A stretch of 64,000 bases of DNA from Dipteronia dyeriana (GCA_032871835.1 CM065299.1:48558706-48622705); one strand, 5' to 3'; counted from the first letter of the stretch, positions 32,986-46,000 are shown. Numbers and translations: made by a program. The notes: generated by a model not told the origin, from the sequence alone.

Positions 32986-33797
32986 ATCATATATCGACAA
33001 GATTCTTATACGATGCAGAACTTTAAGAAAGGTAATTTACCTTCCAGCATGGAGTTCACTTGTCTAAGGAATAGTGTCCTAAGACACCTCAAGAAGTTAA
33101 GGATTTGAGATGTGTACCCTATGCATCGGCAGTAGGTAGTCTTATGTATGTTATGTTATGCACGAGACCGGACATCTGCTATGGAGTGGGAGTAATCAGC
33201 AGATACCAGTCCAACCCAGGATTGGATCATTGAGTTACTGTCAAGAATATTCTCAAGTATCTTCGGAGAACGAGAAATTATATGCTAGTGTATTTCTGAT
33301 AGGATTAGATCCCGTTAGGATACACGGATTCTAATTTTTAGATTGACAGGGATTCTAGAAAATACACATCTGGATCAGTATTCACCCTGGGTGGTGGAGC
33401 CATTGTGTGGAGAAGTATCAAGCAATTTTGCATTGCTGACTCCACCATGGAAGCTGAATATATAACTGCTTGTGAAGCTGCTAAAGAGGTTGTTTGGCTC
33501 CGTAAGTTCTTGAGTGATCTAGAAGTTGTTCTATACCTGGATAAGCCCATCACTCTTTATTGTGATAATAGTGGTGTTGTGGCTAATTCCAAAGAACCAA
33601 GAAGCCACAAGAGAGGGAAGCATATAAAGAGCAAGTATCGTCTTATCAGAGAGATAATACAGAGAGGAGATGTGATCGTCACCAAGATAGCCTCACAAGA
33701 CAATCATGCTGATCCATTTACGAAGACATTACCGACTAAAGTGTTTACAGGTCACCTCGATGGTTTATGGTTACGAGACATGCCTTACATGCTTTAG
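32986..33797 (+). pseudogene. B2 RNase H region
   Basis: The last 131 codons (33405-33797) are open: [48 protein letters not shown] and the C-terminal LRDMPYML. Upstream, stops and shifts separate YVMLCTRPDICYGV and SGFTLGG-type pieces. The normal pol end is preserved here, unlike in B1. Confidence 0.92.
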
Positions 33798-33798
33798 T

Positions 33799-33811
33799 GC
33801 AAGTGGGAGAT
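33799..33811 (+). promoter_or_regulatory. B2 polypurine tract
   Basis: GCAAGTGGGAGAT before the right LTR, matching B1 and A1. Confidence 0.8.
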
Positions 33812-35522
33812 TATTGGGGTTTATACCCTAAACATATAACTTGTAAATGGATTTATGAAGTAAATAAAAAGAAATGTTCAATTCATTATGTTATTTTATT
33901 TATTTTATAAACTTGTGTACATATTAACATCCTGGATTGCCGGATGTAATCTCGAACTGTGTATATGAGTGTCATATACGGATGGATACAGTAAGAGACG
34001 TGCAATCTAAAGAGTCCATAGATAACAAATAAAGCTGGGTACTTTATTTGTGGTTAATCTATAACTGCGGTCCAATTCGTAATGTACGATGATTCTATCC
34101 TGAATCATTCATATGAGATATGGGAATGGAGACACCTCGTATGATGTGATCATATAAGACTGGGTCATGATCTATTTGAATCTCACACCAAGATCCGTTT
34201 ACCGATGAGATTCATATATATCAACTACTGTGGAGGATCACACCATATGTAATAGCTAAATCGATAGACACCGAGTTGTATCGGTCTGTGTAAAAACGTC
34301 TGTAGTTGAGAGAGTGCAGCTTCGGGTTTTTAGTGGAATAACACCGGAGTTAATAATCAAAGAATATTAATTAAAGAGTTTAATTAATGATTCCGAGGAT
34401 TATTAGAGCTCAAAATACTGTGGGTCCATTATGTCCCCTTGCTAGCCCGATCGATTTTGGTAACAAGGGTCACAGTTAATTAATTGGATTGTCTAATTAA
34501 TTGTGTTACGAAAATGACACGTATTTATTCGGGAATTAATTAAATAATGAGATTATTTAATTAATGAATAATGGTGATTAAAAAAATTAAATAATAAGAT
34601 TATTTAATTATGTTATTAATCACTAAATGGAGGGTGTATGTTGATATTTTTTTTTTTGAATAAAATAAGATAATGTGATTATTTTATTTTATTAAATTAA
34701 ATATTTTATTTTTGAATTTAAATAGTTTGAATTCCAAATTAAAATTAAATAAAAGATATGAGATATTTTTAATTTGAAAGTTTTTAAAAATCAAATATAT
34801 ATTTGATCAAATTTTGGAATGTTATATATATGATATATATTATTAAAAAAAAAAGAAGGTGCTCGAACAACACACTTATACTTATATATATATATATACT
34901 TATATATATATATATATATTAAACAAAAGAAAAAAAGAGTTATTTATTTATTTTTTGGTTTTGAAAAGGTGTGCATGAGATCATTTTTTCAACTCTCAAC
35001 AACTGATATGAATTCAAGTAATTAATTGGTTTTGCATAAGAGACAAAAAATTGGTTTTTGTTTTGTGCTTGACGTTGATTTAAAGCGAGAACTCAAAAAG
35101 AGTTTTGATAAAAATATTGATTAATATTTTTATATAGAATTGTTCTAGTTTTTGGAAGCACATAGAAGAAAGAGTTTCTTCATTTTTTTTTTCTTTACTT
35201 CCTCCATTCTAAATTCCTGAGACCGTGACGCACCCTCACACAGTTACTAGTCCCGGGAATAGCTAGGAAGATTAGTAGTACAGACCAGGAGCATATCGAA
35301 AAGTGAAGGAGCCTCCAAATGTTGGTAAGCTTATTAATCTACTTTTTTATTATTGATTATAATTTCCAGTATTTACATATATATTTTATTAGTGTAATAA
35401 ATTATTTATATGTATTTGTTCCAAAAATAATTACGATCAAAAGTTCACTGGTCCAAGATACAGATTAATAAAAAAAATTAAAACCCATTTCCGCTGCGTT
35501 ACTGGTGAACAGGGTTCCAACA
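33812..35522 (+). repeat. B2 right (3') LTR
   Basis: Starts TATTGGGG (TG changed to TA) and ends GGGTTCCAACA before GTTGT. It holds an AT-rich tract with TATATATA runs at 34883-34919. About 530 bp of it are missing from the left LTR. Confidence 0.92.
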
Positions 35523-35527
35523 GTTGT

Positions 35528-35624
35528 TGCGCGAGGTCCTAATCGCAATAATTTATCGTGCCCTAATAGGTTTAAATTTATAGTGGCGTTCCATCACAAC
35601 TTGTTCATCGTGTTCGTTGATCTC
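35528..35624 (+). repeat. Short C-LTR segment between B2 and a solo A LTR
   Basis: Ninety-seven bases left between two insertions, each with its own duplication (GTTGT before, GATTT after). It should be contiguous with 27234 on the left and 38811 on the right in the ancestral sequence. Confidence 0.5.
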
Positions 35625-36617
35625 GATTTTGTCAGGATTATGCTCAATAGCAGGAGTGTAATAATGTCTTTGACAAACTTTTTATATTAATAAAGTGATT
35701 TCTAATTTAACAAATGTTATAGCCTTCATAGTTTAATTATTATAATTGTCAAAAGTAAATAATCATAAGGTCAAAAGACTGAGAAATGAAGGATTGTTCA
35801 TACATCTAGATATGTATGAGGTAGACACAATTCTTTAGTTAGTCTTGAACAATATTCATAACTTATGATAAAGGTTGGGCGCATTTAACTTGTTAAAGTT
35901 GTAAATTCTTTTGCTTACATTTGAGCAGGATAAAATGTGTTATGATGAGTCTAATTCATCAAAGTGTAGTGTCTTTGGGTAAAAGAATCTAGTGCAATAG
36001 GTGCATTGAATTGGATCAAAGTGAAATACTTTATCTAGAACCGTCAATGGATACAAGTTTTGACTTAAGGACAATCAGAGAGTTAGGCTCAATCCAGATA
36101 TAAATGATGGACTTATAGTTTTAAGTGTTATCATTTGAGGTATCAATGAGTACGTTTATATAGTATAGTCAGTCCTTAAAAGTTTGGTGGTATACATTTG
36201 TTAATCGATAGAATACTTCATTTATAGAAACGGACATCGTGGCCTCATTTATTAAATGTGACTAGAATATCATCATATGGATATTTTGAGGTATTGAATA
36301 TTCAATATTAACATTAAGTTTTCAATATTGTCTGTTGAAACATGGCTTCTAGACAAGTCAAAATATCCAAGTTGAAAATGTGGTCATATGAGTAAATATG
36401 GTAACTATAAGAGCTATGGGAGGTCCATGAGCTCTTGACGATTACTGGAATTTTTAACGAGGATACACTATCTCCAATAAGGTTATGTAGCGTATGAATG
36501 AGGAACATTAACTTATTTTATCTTTATTTAAGAGTTTAATTTTTGTACTTTAGTGGAATGAGCTAAAATTAATAGATTGAACCTATGTGAATCATTTGTT
36601 AATTGTGATTAGGTTAT

Positions 36618-37365
36618 GGCCTAGTTTGGCATTGCTGTGTTATGGGGAGAAGTGCTTTTGAAATTGCTGTAGGGGGAATTGCTTTTGGAATTGCTGTGGA
36701 AAGAATCAATTGAGTGTTTGGTAAACTGATTTTCAAAAGTGCTGTGAGAACTAAAAACAATTTCAATGTGTTTAGTAAACTGAAATAAAAAGTGTTGTGA
36801 GTGTGTAAAATTACTGAAAGAACATAGACATCTAAATGGTACTAATGTGCTATACTTTACATTTTTCTTGTTTATTTGTGTTTAGTTTTAAGTGTTATAT
36901 AATTATGGTACTTTATTGAATTAATTATCCCCATTTTTTATTATACTTTATTGAATTAATTAGTCCAATTTCTTTATTTCTTTAATTCTTTATTTTATTC
37001 TACTTTATTTTTTAATTTCATTTTTATTCTAATTTATTGAATTAATTATCTCAATTTTTTTATACAGTTATGGCAACGTTTTTTTTTGTACAAAAATATA
37101 TGTCCAATTTTTTTTGTTAAATTTCATTAAAGGTAAGGAAAAAGTTGAAAAGTTAGTAAAATTTCATTTAATATTACTGTAGCGCATTTTCTAAAAGCAG
37201 AAGCCAAAATCCAAAAGCATTTATTTATTACTTCTCAAAAACTTAGTTGGGAGAAGCTAAAAGTGACCAAAAGCACTTTTCAGCGATTTTATCAAACACC
37301 CTGTCTTAGGTCCAGAATCACTTTTGGCCCCAAAAGCAGCTGGGGAAGCAATGCCAAACTGGGCC
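36618..37365. mobile_element. 748-bp non-autonomous TIR element in the solo A LTR
   Basis: Ends GGCCTAGTTTGGCATTGCT and, inverted, GGCCCAGTTTGGCATTGCT: 18 of 19 match. TAT precedes (36615-36617) and follows (37366-37368). Removing the element and one TAT restores the A LTR text seen at 16868 and 23487. Repeated aaaagca/aaaagtg units lie near both ends. No coding frame. A 3-bp duplication favours a PIF/Harbinger-like element, but TAT is not the usual TWA. Confidence 0.82.
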
Positions 37366-37480
37366 TATGTCTAATGAAGCTTAAATTTTTATAGCCTATC
37401 AAGATCCTCAATCCACACGAACTTGCATGGATCACTTGATATATTCTACTAGACTAATTTATAGGTCCATCTAGAATTGT

Positions 37481-37700
37481 TTTTGGATTACAAAATCCAA
37501 AATTTTTGGAGAGGTACGGTCATGTGTGATCAAGACACGCGGTAACTCTTCAAATACTTAGAATGGGCAGCCTAGGATGTAGGAATCCTTGGGTAGCTCT
37601 AATGGGGTGCGATTAGCTTTCTGTTAATACAATATGAATATAATTTACAAATTTTAATTAAATGGGCTTTTAAATTATATTAATGTATTAATTTAAAGCA
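37481..37700. repeat. About 220-bp extra segment in the solo A LTR
   Basis: Absent from A1, from 54735 and from the minus-strand copies at the matching point (after tccatctagaattg). It begins with a perfect 9-bp hairpin, TTTTGGATT-ACAA-AATCCAAAA. No duplication is evident. It may be an ancestral part of this LTR subgroup. Confidence 0.5.
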
Positions 37701-38810
37701 TGTACACTTGTTTCCCTTTTAGTGAGAATATGTCTAGTTCACATATAGACTTTTTATTAAAGTCCAATGGATTTAATAAAATGAAAAAACAATATCTTGC
37801 CCATGGTATATACTTGAGCATGAAGGTTAAAATTATTAGCCAAATATATTGTTTGATTTTATTATTTAATTAAGTGGAAGTTAATTATTTAATTATTTAA
37901 TTATTTAATTATTTGATTGAAAGTCAAAAAAGTTTTCTTACTAGAAGAAGGTATCTTAGTATCATACTATTGTTGGTAGTATGATAAGTATCAAAGACTT
38001 TATATTATATGTAGTAAAATAAACGAAATTTATTTCTCTAGTAAAATTAGGAAGTGTTTGATATCTATGAAACCTCTAATTGACAATTGGTCAAATTAGG
38101 AAGTTTTTGATAAAGTCACAATCTAATTGATAGTCAATAACTTATTATTGGATAATACACTGATGTGTTGGAATTTGGGTTGAATTCAAAAGTTGATAGG
38201 AGTTTTGGTAAAACGAAAATCCTCTATGTGTGAGGATTTTCAGCCACCTATATATATCCATCAAGAGAATTCAGACAACACTAATGCACTTGCAGATTTT
38301 TTTTTATTTGCTTGTTTAAAAGAAAGAAAAAAATATTCAGCCAACTCATAGAAAAGGTGTGAGAGAATTCGGCCAAGAGATGAGAAAAAGGGAGCATTTT
38401 GTTTTCAATAGTGTACTAGTAGCTCTTACATCAAAAGGCTTTGTGCACAACATCGAATTAGGAGTTTTTGATAAAAAGATTTAGAATTCACAAGTGCTGA
38501 AATGTTTTTTGTTTTCTCTAGGAGGGTTATTGTGACTAACAAATGAAAAAGTATTTTGTTTTTCATCATTAGTTACACAATTATAAGAAAGGGAACCCAT
38601 ACTCCTAGGTGATTCACATTTATGATTGGATTAGAAGATCTTGTGGCTACAATTCGACGCAATATCAACTTTCACGTAAAAAAGGTACAATACATTTTAA
38701 CTATATGATAATTAATCAAGGGTAACAATACACTCTATTAAAGGAAAACTTTTAAAATTTACCAATCAAACTTTTCGCTTCCATCACATGTTTTTTTTTC
38801 CTACAGATTT

Positions 38811-39495
38811 CTATTCACTCATTCTAGGTATGACTTGAACTTTATTCTTGTTTGTTTATTTACTTACTTTAAGCATGTTTGGGGTTTGATTGTGATTTGG
38901 GTGCTGATTATGTGTGATTTGCATATCTTGTTTTAGACAGGCTTGCCGTTGATATGTATTCTTATATGTCATCTAGTCTCATAGGGTGTATTGATCATGC
39001 ATCTTATTTGTGTATTTCATAATTCTTGAATACTTAGATTAAAGCCTTTGTTGGTTTGAAGTCATAACACAACATAGTGTTGATTTGAAACAGTGTTTCA
39101 AAGATCAACTTCCCTAGTAAAAGGTATGCAGAGAAATGGGATATAGTAGCTCTTTAAGAGATGTTATTTTGTGAATCAACCTTGAGAATATAATGATTTC
39201 ATCAACAAGTGGATTGTTTGAGTGCCTTGGTCCAGAATGACCCATGGATGTTTCTTTTTAGGATTTTACCATGAAAAAAAAACATTCTTGTGTTGATTCT
39301 CTTTCTCTAACTCTCTTTTTATATGTTATTAGTTTACGTGTTAATTTGTTTTGTGAAGACTTGATTAGGTTTTTAAATTTCATAACTTTAATACTTTTCT
39401 GAATATTGTGAGAGAGATTAAAATTTTGAAAACAACCAGTTCACCCCATCAATATATATTAATATATCATAGTATTTCTTTGACTTGTTTGTTCA
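38811..39495 (+). repeat. 3' part of C-element LTR (SIRE-like)
   Basis: Ends accccatcaatatatattaat...gttca directly before a Met-tRNA primer site. This resembles the G LTR end (ctattcaccc..ctctagattaat..gtttca). It also contains the ccatggatgtttctt block shared with 25550. Confidence 0.65.
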
Positions 39496-39497
39496 AT

Positions 39498-39511
39498 TGG
39501 CATCAGAGCGG
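39498..39511 (+). promoter_or_regulatory. C-element primer-binding site
   Basis: TGGCATCAGAGCGG: Met-tRNA type with one change (TGGTATC to TGGCATC), two bases after the LTR end. Confidence 0.75.
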
Positions 39512-39564
39512 ATGCCTTAAAGTAACACCACAAGTTTTTGGGACACTTTCGGTCTAAAGCAAAC

Positions 39565-39594
39565 ATGGACAAAATTATATTGGAAGGTGCCTTT
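39565..39594 (+). pseudogene. C gag N-terminus, cut by a solo LTR
   Basis: ATG at 39565 (MDKIILEGA) about 55 bases after the primer site. The frame is cut by the minus-strand A LTR after CCTTT (39590-39594) and picks up at 41246. Confidence 0.55.
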
Positions 39595-41240
39595 TGAAGG
39601 GAAAAAACGGTTCAAAACGCAACGGAAGCGTGAGAAAATTTATTAAAATTAGGGTTTGAGTATAAATAAAAAATTTCCCTTTTAATAACAAGAACTTTAA
39701 CCCTATATTAATTTATGTATATAAAAAGTATCGTACCTTTTTTTTCGTGACGATTGAACTAGCGTTGAATTGAATCCGTAAGATCTTCCAATCCAATCAT
39801 AAACGTAAATCACCTAGGAGTGTGGGCTCTATTTCTTTAAATTGTATACCTGAGGATGGAAACAAATAAAATCTTCTTCTTTGTTAGTCACAATAATCCT
39901 CTATGAGAAAAACCAAGAACGTCCGGTCACTTTTGAATTATCAATCAATTTGATTGAAACTCGCGTGAACATTGATTCGAGGTTGTACACAAAACCTTTT
40001 TGATGCAAAGGATACTAGTGTACAATCGAAAACAAAAACGTTCCCTCTTTTCTCTATGCTTGGCCGAATTCTTCACACAATGAGTTGGACAAAGTTTTTA
40101 TTATTATTATAACAATAAAAAACAAATAAAAAGCAACTTCTCACACCAAAAACTTCTTGCTTGGTCAAAATTTACAAGTCTATATATAGGAGACCAAATC
40201 CTCTCCCAAGATAGATTTACTTGGTGGGCAAGAATCCTTTCCTTAGGTGGATTTACTTGGTGGTTAAGAATTCTTTTCTAAAAGGAATTCTATCCTACAC
40301 CAAGACTCCTAATCCAACTCAATAGTGTATTTGTAACCATATTAAAGACTTCCTAATTTGATTAGATAAATAACTCCTTTTATTTATCTACTTATCAAAT
40401 ATAGTCTTTAATATTAACTATACTACCAACAATTGTGTATTATTAGGACACCATCTCCTAATAGAAAAATATTTTGATTTTTAATTAAATAATTAATTAA
40501 TCACCAAATTAATTAATATCCATTTAATAATAAAATAAAAAATTATAATTAAGCTATTCTAAATAGCCTTGCCGCCCAAACCATATATATTGGCCAATGT
40601 ATTAAAACATATATTAAATGGAGCCACGATGTCCATATCTATAAATGAAGTCCTCTATCGATTAATAATTGAATACCACCAAACTAACGAGGATAGACTA
40701 TGCTATATAATCGTACTCATTGATAGCTCAAATGATAACACTTGCAATCATAAGTCTATCATTTATCTCAGGATTGAGATAGACTCTCCTATTGTCTTCA
40801 AATGAAAACTTTTATCCATTGACGGTTCTAGATAAAGTATTTCATTTTGATCCTATTCAATGCACCCAGTGCACTAGATCCTTTTGCCCAAAGACACACA
40901 ACTTTGATGATTTTAGACTCATCATAACACATTTGATCCCACTCAAATGCTAGCAAAAGAATCTACAACTTTGACAAGATAAAGGCGCCCAACCTTTCAT
41001 CTGAAGTTGTGAATATTATTCAAGACTAACTAAAGAATTATGTCTACCTCATACATATTTAGATGCATGAACAATTCTTCTTTTCTCATAGTCTTTTGAC
41101 CTTATGATTATTTACTTTTGACAATTATAATAATTAAACTATAAATGCTATAAGATTTGTTAAACTAGAAATCACGTTATTGATATGAAAAGATTGTCAA
41201 ATATATTATTACACTCTTGCTATCGAGCATAATCCCAACA
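39595..41240 (-). mobile_element. Solo A-family LTR, minus strand, TSD CCTTT
   Basis: Plus-strand text runs from TGAAGGGAAAAAACGG to cataatcccaaca, flanked by CCTTT at 39590-39594 and 41241-41245. It shares the gaaccgttttttccc ending with the solo LTR at 55859, a different 3' end from A1. It is 1.65 kb, shorter than A1's right LTR because a central part is missing near 40590. Confidence 0.9.
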
Positions 41241-41245
41241 CCTTT

Positions 41246-41690
41246 AACACTAGGCCACCGCTCTTGAATAGGAGCAATTATTCCTCTTGGAAGTTAAGGG
41301 TAACGACCTACATAAAAGCTTATGGATGACAATGCATGAAATTGTGTTGGGGATAAGTATTCTAACCCCACTAAAACAATCAAATATGGAACATTCGCGA
41401 ACAAACTCAAATTCGAGTAGGATACATTGGAGTTTTAGAAGGGCCAAACAGAACAATCGTGCCTTGAACACAATATTTTAAGGAGTTAATGATAATCAAT
41501 CATCTACATCTAATATTGTGAAATGCAGAAGGAAGCCTAGGGTATTCCATGAGTTACTAATGAACGAACAACTGTGGTGCAAAAGGCAAAGCTACAAATG
41601 CTTACTACCAAGTTTGAGTGTATTCACATGGAGGAAAACGAGACATTCATTGAATTTTAAAACAAGCTAATTGGCACCAAGGGCAGATCT
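41246..41690 (+). pseudogene. C gag relic (copia UBN2 type)
   Basis: Immediately after the TSD the frame reads RPPLLNRSNYSSWKLRV, the usual start of the SIRE-like gag capsid region. After several stops come NNRALNTIF, then TTVVQKAKLQMLTTKFE and HMEENETFIEF at 41570-41665, the conserved middle of this domain. At least four stops. The rest is lost where the minus-strand D LTR begins. Good identity from ordered motifs; no function possible. Confidence 0.85.
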
Positions 41691-41699
41691 AGTTAAGAA

Positions 41700-43247
41700 C
41701 TAGTGGGGTTTCAGCCCACGCTGAGCTTAAAAACTTTTCTTTTCAGCCAATCATTATTAATCTCAAATAAACACCACAAAACAAATATATAATTAATTCA
41801 AGTAAAAATAGTGGAATGCAAAAGACACAAGAATTTAGGTGGAAAACCTTCGGCAAGGTAAAAAGCACGGGATTAGCTAATGTTATCCAATCGCACATTC
41901 AAATCCACTATTTGCAAAACAATTACAACCTAGGTTGCCCATATCACACATATATGGTTACTAATCTACTTTTGCTACCCGCAAGCCCTTTATTAGTGAT
42001 TATTGGATATTGCTTGTATTCTACCCACGGTACATACAAGACTTAACTCATAAGAGAATATATATGCAACGTAAAGTGAATATGAAAATATTCTAAATGC
42101 ACAAAGGCTAGGTCAACACATTTTATGCTTGTATAATCATGGATGAATGATTCACACAATCATAGATATCATGTTGCTGTATGATATACATATAACTTAG
42201 CTATATGATATAAAAGCACACCTTGATGCAATAGCTATCATAATACAATAACCAAATAAACAACACAAGAATCTCAACTTGCTATTAAAATCTTAATCTA
42301 GATGCAAACAAGTCATGAAAGAGATTTCTTGTTAAGCAAGAACACAAGAATTAGTGAAGATGGTGTTATACTTACCAAGTCAAATATGTTGATAAAGACC
42401 CATGCTTAACACATCCTAGATGAAGCTAGACGATGCTTGAATCATAAATGAATGATGGGTGTTTGGGTTTTAGTTAAGGAAAATGAAATCTTGCTAACAT
42501 TTCTGCCAAGATACTATTGAGCTCTAAAAGAATGGAGTTAGAATGAATTTTGAAGCTCTTATTAGGCAAAGAAAGGGTAAGGATATATTTGTATGAAACC
42601 CTACATGAATTGACACCATTTTGAAAACATGCAACAAAATCTCGTCCTTATCGCTGGCTAGACCGCGACTTGAGCAAGTTGTCCAAAGCACGGTACACAC
42701 AACAGTCCACAGTCTGGACAACACTACGGTTGGGACCGATGTGCATACAAGTGCACAGATCGCGGTACAGGCAACAGGTGCTTTCTGGAGAATACCATGA
42801 TAGGGACCAATATGTAGGCTTGTGCACTGGCCACGGTTCCCTATGCATGAAACTTCTTGAACCAACCGTTGTTGGGATTGCGATTTCGGTAAGTGCATAG
42901 CCAGCGACCTACACCACAGTTAAGAGGAAAATCCTCTTTTCTAGGCAAACACAATGCACTATCCTAAATACATGTGGTGTATGATGAATGGTATATAATA
43001 CATCATTCAAATACCTGTAAAAAATTTAATTCAATGCATAATAAATGGTAATGCATGCAAGTGAGTGTGTGCAACTACATCTCTTCAAATAAGAGTAGAG
43101 TCAAGTAATCTACCTTCCTTGAAGCACTTGTAGTCCCCCAAAGCCTTGATGATGGGTGATCTTCAAATCCTAATCTACAATTTAAAATTTGAACCCAATT
43201 ATGATTTTGTAAATGAAATAAGCCAATCACAAATTAAGACTCTTACA
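41700..43247 (-). repeat. D-element downstream LTR, minus strand (SIRE-like)
   Basis: On the minus strand it begins TGTAAGAGTC right after a polypurine tract, like the G LTR start. It holds a GC-rich accgcg/cacggtac block (42655-42920) and ends with text related to the G LTR end region (41815-41890 against 59300-59390). The outer limit near 41700 is uncertain. Frames at 42524-42900 on both strands come only from this block. Confidence 0.7.
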
Positions 43248-43261
43248 ATCTCCCCTTTTGG
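43248..43261 (-). promoter_or_regulatory. D polypurine tract
   Basis: Minus-strand CCAAAAGGGGAGAT next to the LTR start. G has CCAAAGGGGAAGAT in the same place. Confidence 0.8.
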
Positions 43262-44469
43262 CTATTTCGTGACAAAATAACCACTCACAATGCAACCTCG
43301 AAAAAAAATAAATAAAAAATAGTTGGTCAACAGAATTTTCTACATTACAAAGAGATCTATAATCTAAGTCTTGAGCTTCTTCAAGTCAATCCAGGGCTTA
43401 TAAAAAATTCCAACCTACACATAATTAATAAGAGAATACCTTCCAAAAGCAAGTGTCTATGAGGTGCTTTCAAGAATAGACAACTGCAATAGCTATAGCA
43501 AATTAAACCAATACAATCAAATAATGTAATCATGCATTGCTATGCAATGCAATATACTCCCTGTCAATGATTATACCAACTCCCTCTAAATGAGATACCA
43601 AGGACCCCACAACCTTTCTCCCCATTTTTATCATGGAATAAGCTAAGGAGCTCCCACTATCGGGGTAAGCATTTGGGAAAGAGACCTTATGGAATTAAAA
43701 ACATATGCATAATCATATAACCAAATTTATGCAACTCAATTAGTAGGAGAGATTCAGGGAGTTTTATTTCATAAAATTTATGTGAAGGGATGCTTTGCAT
43801 GCAAGACAAGTTGTATTCAAGATCAAAAACACGGTATTTGGCAAAGCAAAACAACAAGGGTTTCCAAGAGAATTCAAACCAATTTCTTCATTTTTCATAG
43901 AATAAAGTAAGATATAGAATGTAAAATAAATTCAATTTTAAGAGCAACTATATAAAATTTATAAGCAAAATAAGACACGAGCAACTATTGCACCCTTTTA
44001 GATTTTATCTGGTGAGAAACCAAAATGATAGTAGCCTTGTTCAACAAATAAAGAGAGAGAGAGACTTTTGGATTATAAAATCCTTTGAATGGATACTAGA
44101 TCCTTATTGATTGAACTCTCAACATTGCTTTCATGCACAATTTTTCATTCATTTGTAAGAATTTATGAGTTTCTTCATGCATAACAATTTAAAGCATATC
44201 ATCGAGATAATCATCATGTCATGGAGATCAATCATGGGTGATTAAAAATGTACTTCCAAAGTAAATTTTCCTATTCCAAAAATGCATGTTTGATCATAAC
44301 TAAGACATAAAGATGCACACTTACTATAAAAAAACATATATAAATATGTATAATCAATCATCTCAAGCAATAAATAAAGAAGCATAAAGATTGTAAATGT
44401 GCGCAATGCTTTATGCCAATTTGCTCTCTTTGCTTTAGCTCCCCATATGGGGTCAATCACCAAAACTCA
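43262..44469 (-). other. D 3' non-coding region
   Basis: About 1.2 kb between the pol stop and the polypurine tract. It corresponds to 56724-57910 of G (shared patches near 44150-44460, such as ccccatatgggg). Envelope-like frames known from some SIRE elements are not seen. No other feature. Confidence 0.6.
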
Positions 44470-45240
44470 TCAAGACATGTGACAAATTCCAATAGACCTA
44501 CTAAGTGATTTGAACTTAGTTAAGTCTAAGGGCTTAGTGAACAAATCCACCAGTTGATCATTTGTGCCAACATGTTCAAGTGCAATGCATATGTTTTCAA
44601 CTAGGTCTCTAATGAAGTGATCTATAATGTCTATGTGCTTAGTTCTAGAGTACCGAACAAGATTCTTTGAAATGTTAATTGCACTCACGTTATCAAAATA
44701 AAGGGTTAGAGTACCTTGATCAAAGCCATCATCCATAAGCATTTGCTTCATCCAAAGGAGTTGTATGCAAGCACTTTCTGGCTGCTATGTATTCGGCCTC
44801 GGTTGTGGACAAGGAAATGGAATTTTGTTTCTTGCAAAACCATGAAACTAAGTTGTTCCCTAGAAAGATCAACCATGCGATGTACTCTTCCTATCATCGT
44901 AATTTACTGCCCAATCTGTATCATAAATGCCTACTAAGCTAGCATTGGTGTCAAAATAGTACCATATCTCATATTTGGATGCCCATTTACATATCAAATG
45001 ATTCTCTTCACAAAAGAGATATGGGACTCTTTGGGATCTGCTTGGCAACTAGCACACACACCAATACTAAAGGCTATATCAGGACTACTTGCGGTCAAGT
45101 AAAGCAAGCTACCAATCATGCCATGGTAAAAACTTTGGTCCACACTCTTGCCACTAGCATCCTTGCTTAGATTCAATGTGGAACTCATGTGTGTGTCATA
45201 ATGTTTGGTATTCTCAGGGACAAACTTCTTCACTAGGTTC
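44470..45240 (-). pseudogene. D RNase H region
   Basis: 44994-45233 gives KKFVPENTKHYDTHMSST, HGMIGSLLYLTASSPDIAF and CASCQADPKESH (reverse transcriptase to RNase H link). After stops, 44470-44751 gives GTLTLYFDNVSAINISKN, RTKHIDIIDHF, NDQLVDLFTKPLD and the end SLSRSIGICHMS. The part with FLGNNLVSWFCKK is in another frame between them. The G element has the same order. Confidence 0.9.
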
Positions 45241-46000
45241 TTAGCATACTTAACTTGGATATGAAAATCCCATAATGCAATTGCTTGATTTACAAACCTA
45301 GGAAGTTAATGAGCTCCCCAACAAGACTCACCTCAAATTCTTGAAACATAACATCAATAAATTGTTAGACTTTAGACTTGTTGGTCATCAACATAGATTT
45401 AAGCTATAAATATCTCATCTTTATTTCTCTTGATGAATAAGTCTTTTCAACACTAACTCTAGAGTATTCATTGTTAACAAGATAGAGAGTGAGGTGCTCA
45501 AACCAAGCCTTCAGTACTTGTTTCAATCCATATAGAGCCTTATTGAGGCGATAGACATGATTGGGATAGTGTGGATCCATAAACCTTTTGGGTTGCTCAA
45601 CAAACACTTCTTCTTATAAGAAGCCATTGAGAAAGGCACTCTTAATGTCCATTTGATGCAATTAGAATTTGTGCACACATGATATGGATAAGAGAATACT
45701 TATAGACTCAAGGTGGGTAATCAGAGCAAAAGTCTCCTCATAATCGATACCCTTAATTTATGAATGTCCTTGTGCTATATGTCTAGCCTTGTTTCGTACA
45801 ATGTTGCCATACTCATATGACTTGTTCCTATATACATAATTTCTTTTAAATTGGTTTAGCTCTTCTTGTATAGCAAGACCCCAAAACTCATCATGTAAGG
45901 CTTCATCAACCTTTTCGGGTTCAATTTGAGAGGTGTAACTAGTATAGCTAATTTAATTAGCCAATTGACACATAGCCTTAACACCCTTATTCACATCTAC
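45241..46000 (-). pseudogene. D reverse transcriptase, internally deleted
   Basis: Minus-strand pieces: LQEELNQF-type start and VIGTKWVYRN-like text near 45800-45880, then FVEQPKRFMDPHYPNHVYRLNKALYGLKQ (45404-45607, conserved palm region). A YVDD box follows near 45385. Right after it about 20 residues are missing and the frame goes to text just before LWDFHIQVKYAKN. Many stops. Confidence 0.85.

Larger units (their letters stand above)
27240..35522 (+). mobile_element. B2: complete Ty1/copia retrotransposon (8.3 kb), best-preserved in window
   Basis: Same family as B1. Direct LTRs, TTGGTATCAGAGG primer site, 1.5-kb leader, gag to RNase H, polypurine tract and a perfect GTTGT duplication. 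Protease-end and integrase sequence from 30301 to 32082 is open except for one TGA. Even so it is dead: protease Asp is Asn, gag has stops and a deletion, and reverse transcriptase is frameshifted. The left LTR has lost about 530 bp. It lies in the LTR of older element C. Confidence 0.94.
35630..38805 (+). mobile_element. Solo A-family LTR with TSD GATTT, carrying a TIR element
   Basis: TGTCAGGATTATGC to TTTTCCTACA, flanked by GATTT at 35625-35629 and 38806-38810. No internal region, so it is a product of LTR-LTR recombination. It contains a 748-bp TIR insertion and a roughly 220-bp segment (37481-37700) that other A LTRs here lack. With the LTR at 62892 it forms a subgroup sharing the variant text around 37980-38160. 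Confidence 0.9.

Noticed and set aside
42524..42900. Long minus-strand frame (124 codons) and overlapping frames in the D LTR
   Set aside because: They lie wholly in the GC-rich LTR block, with three overlapping frames on two strands and no known domain.
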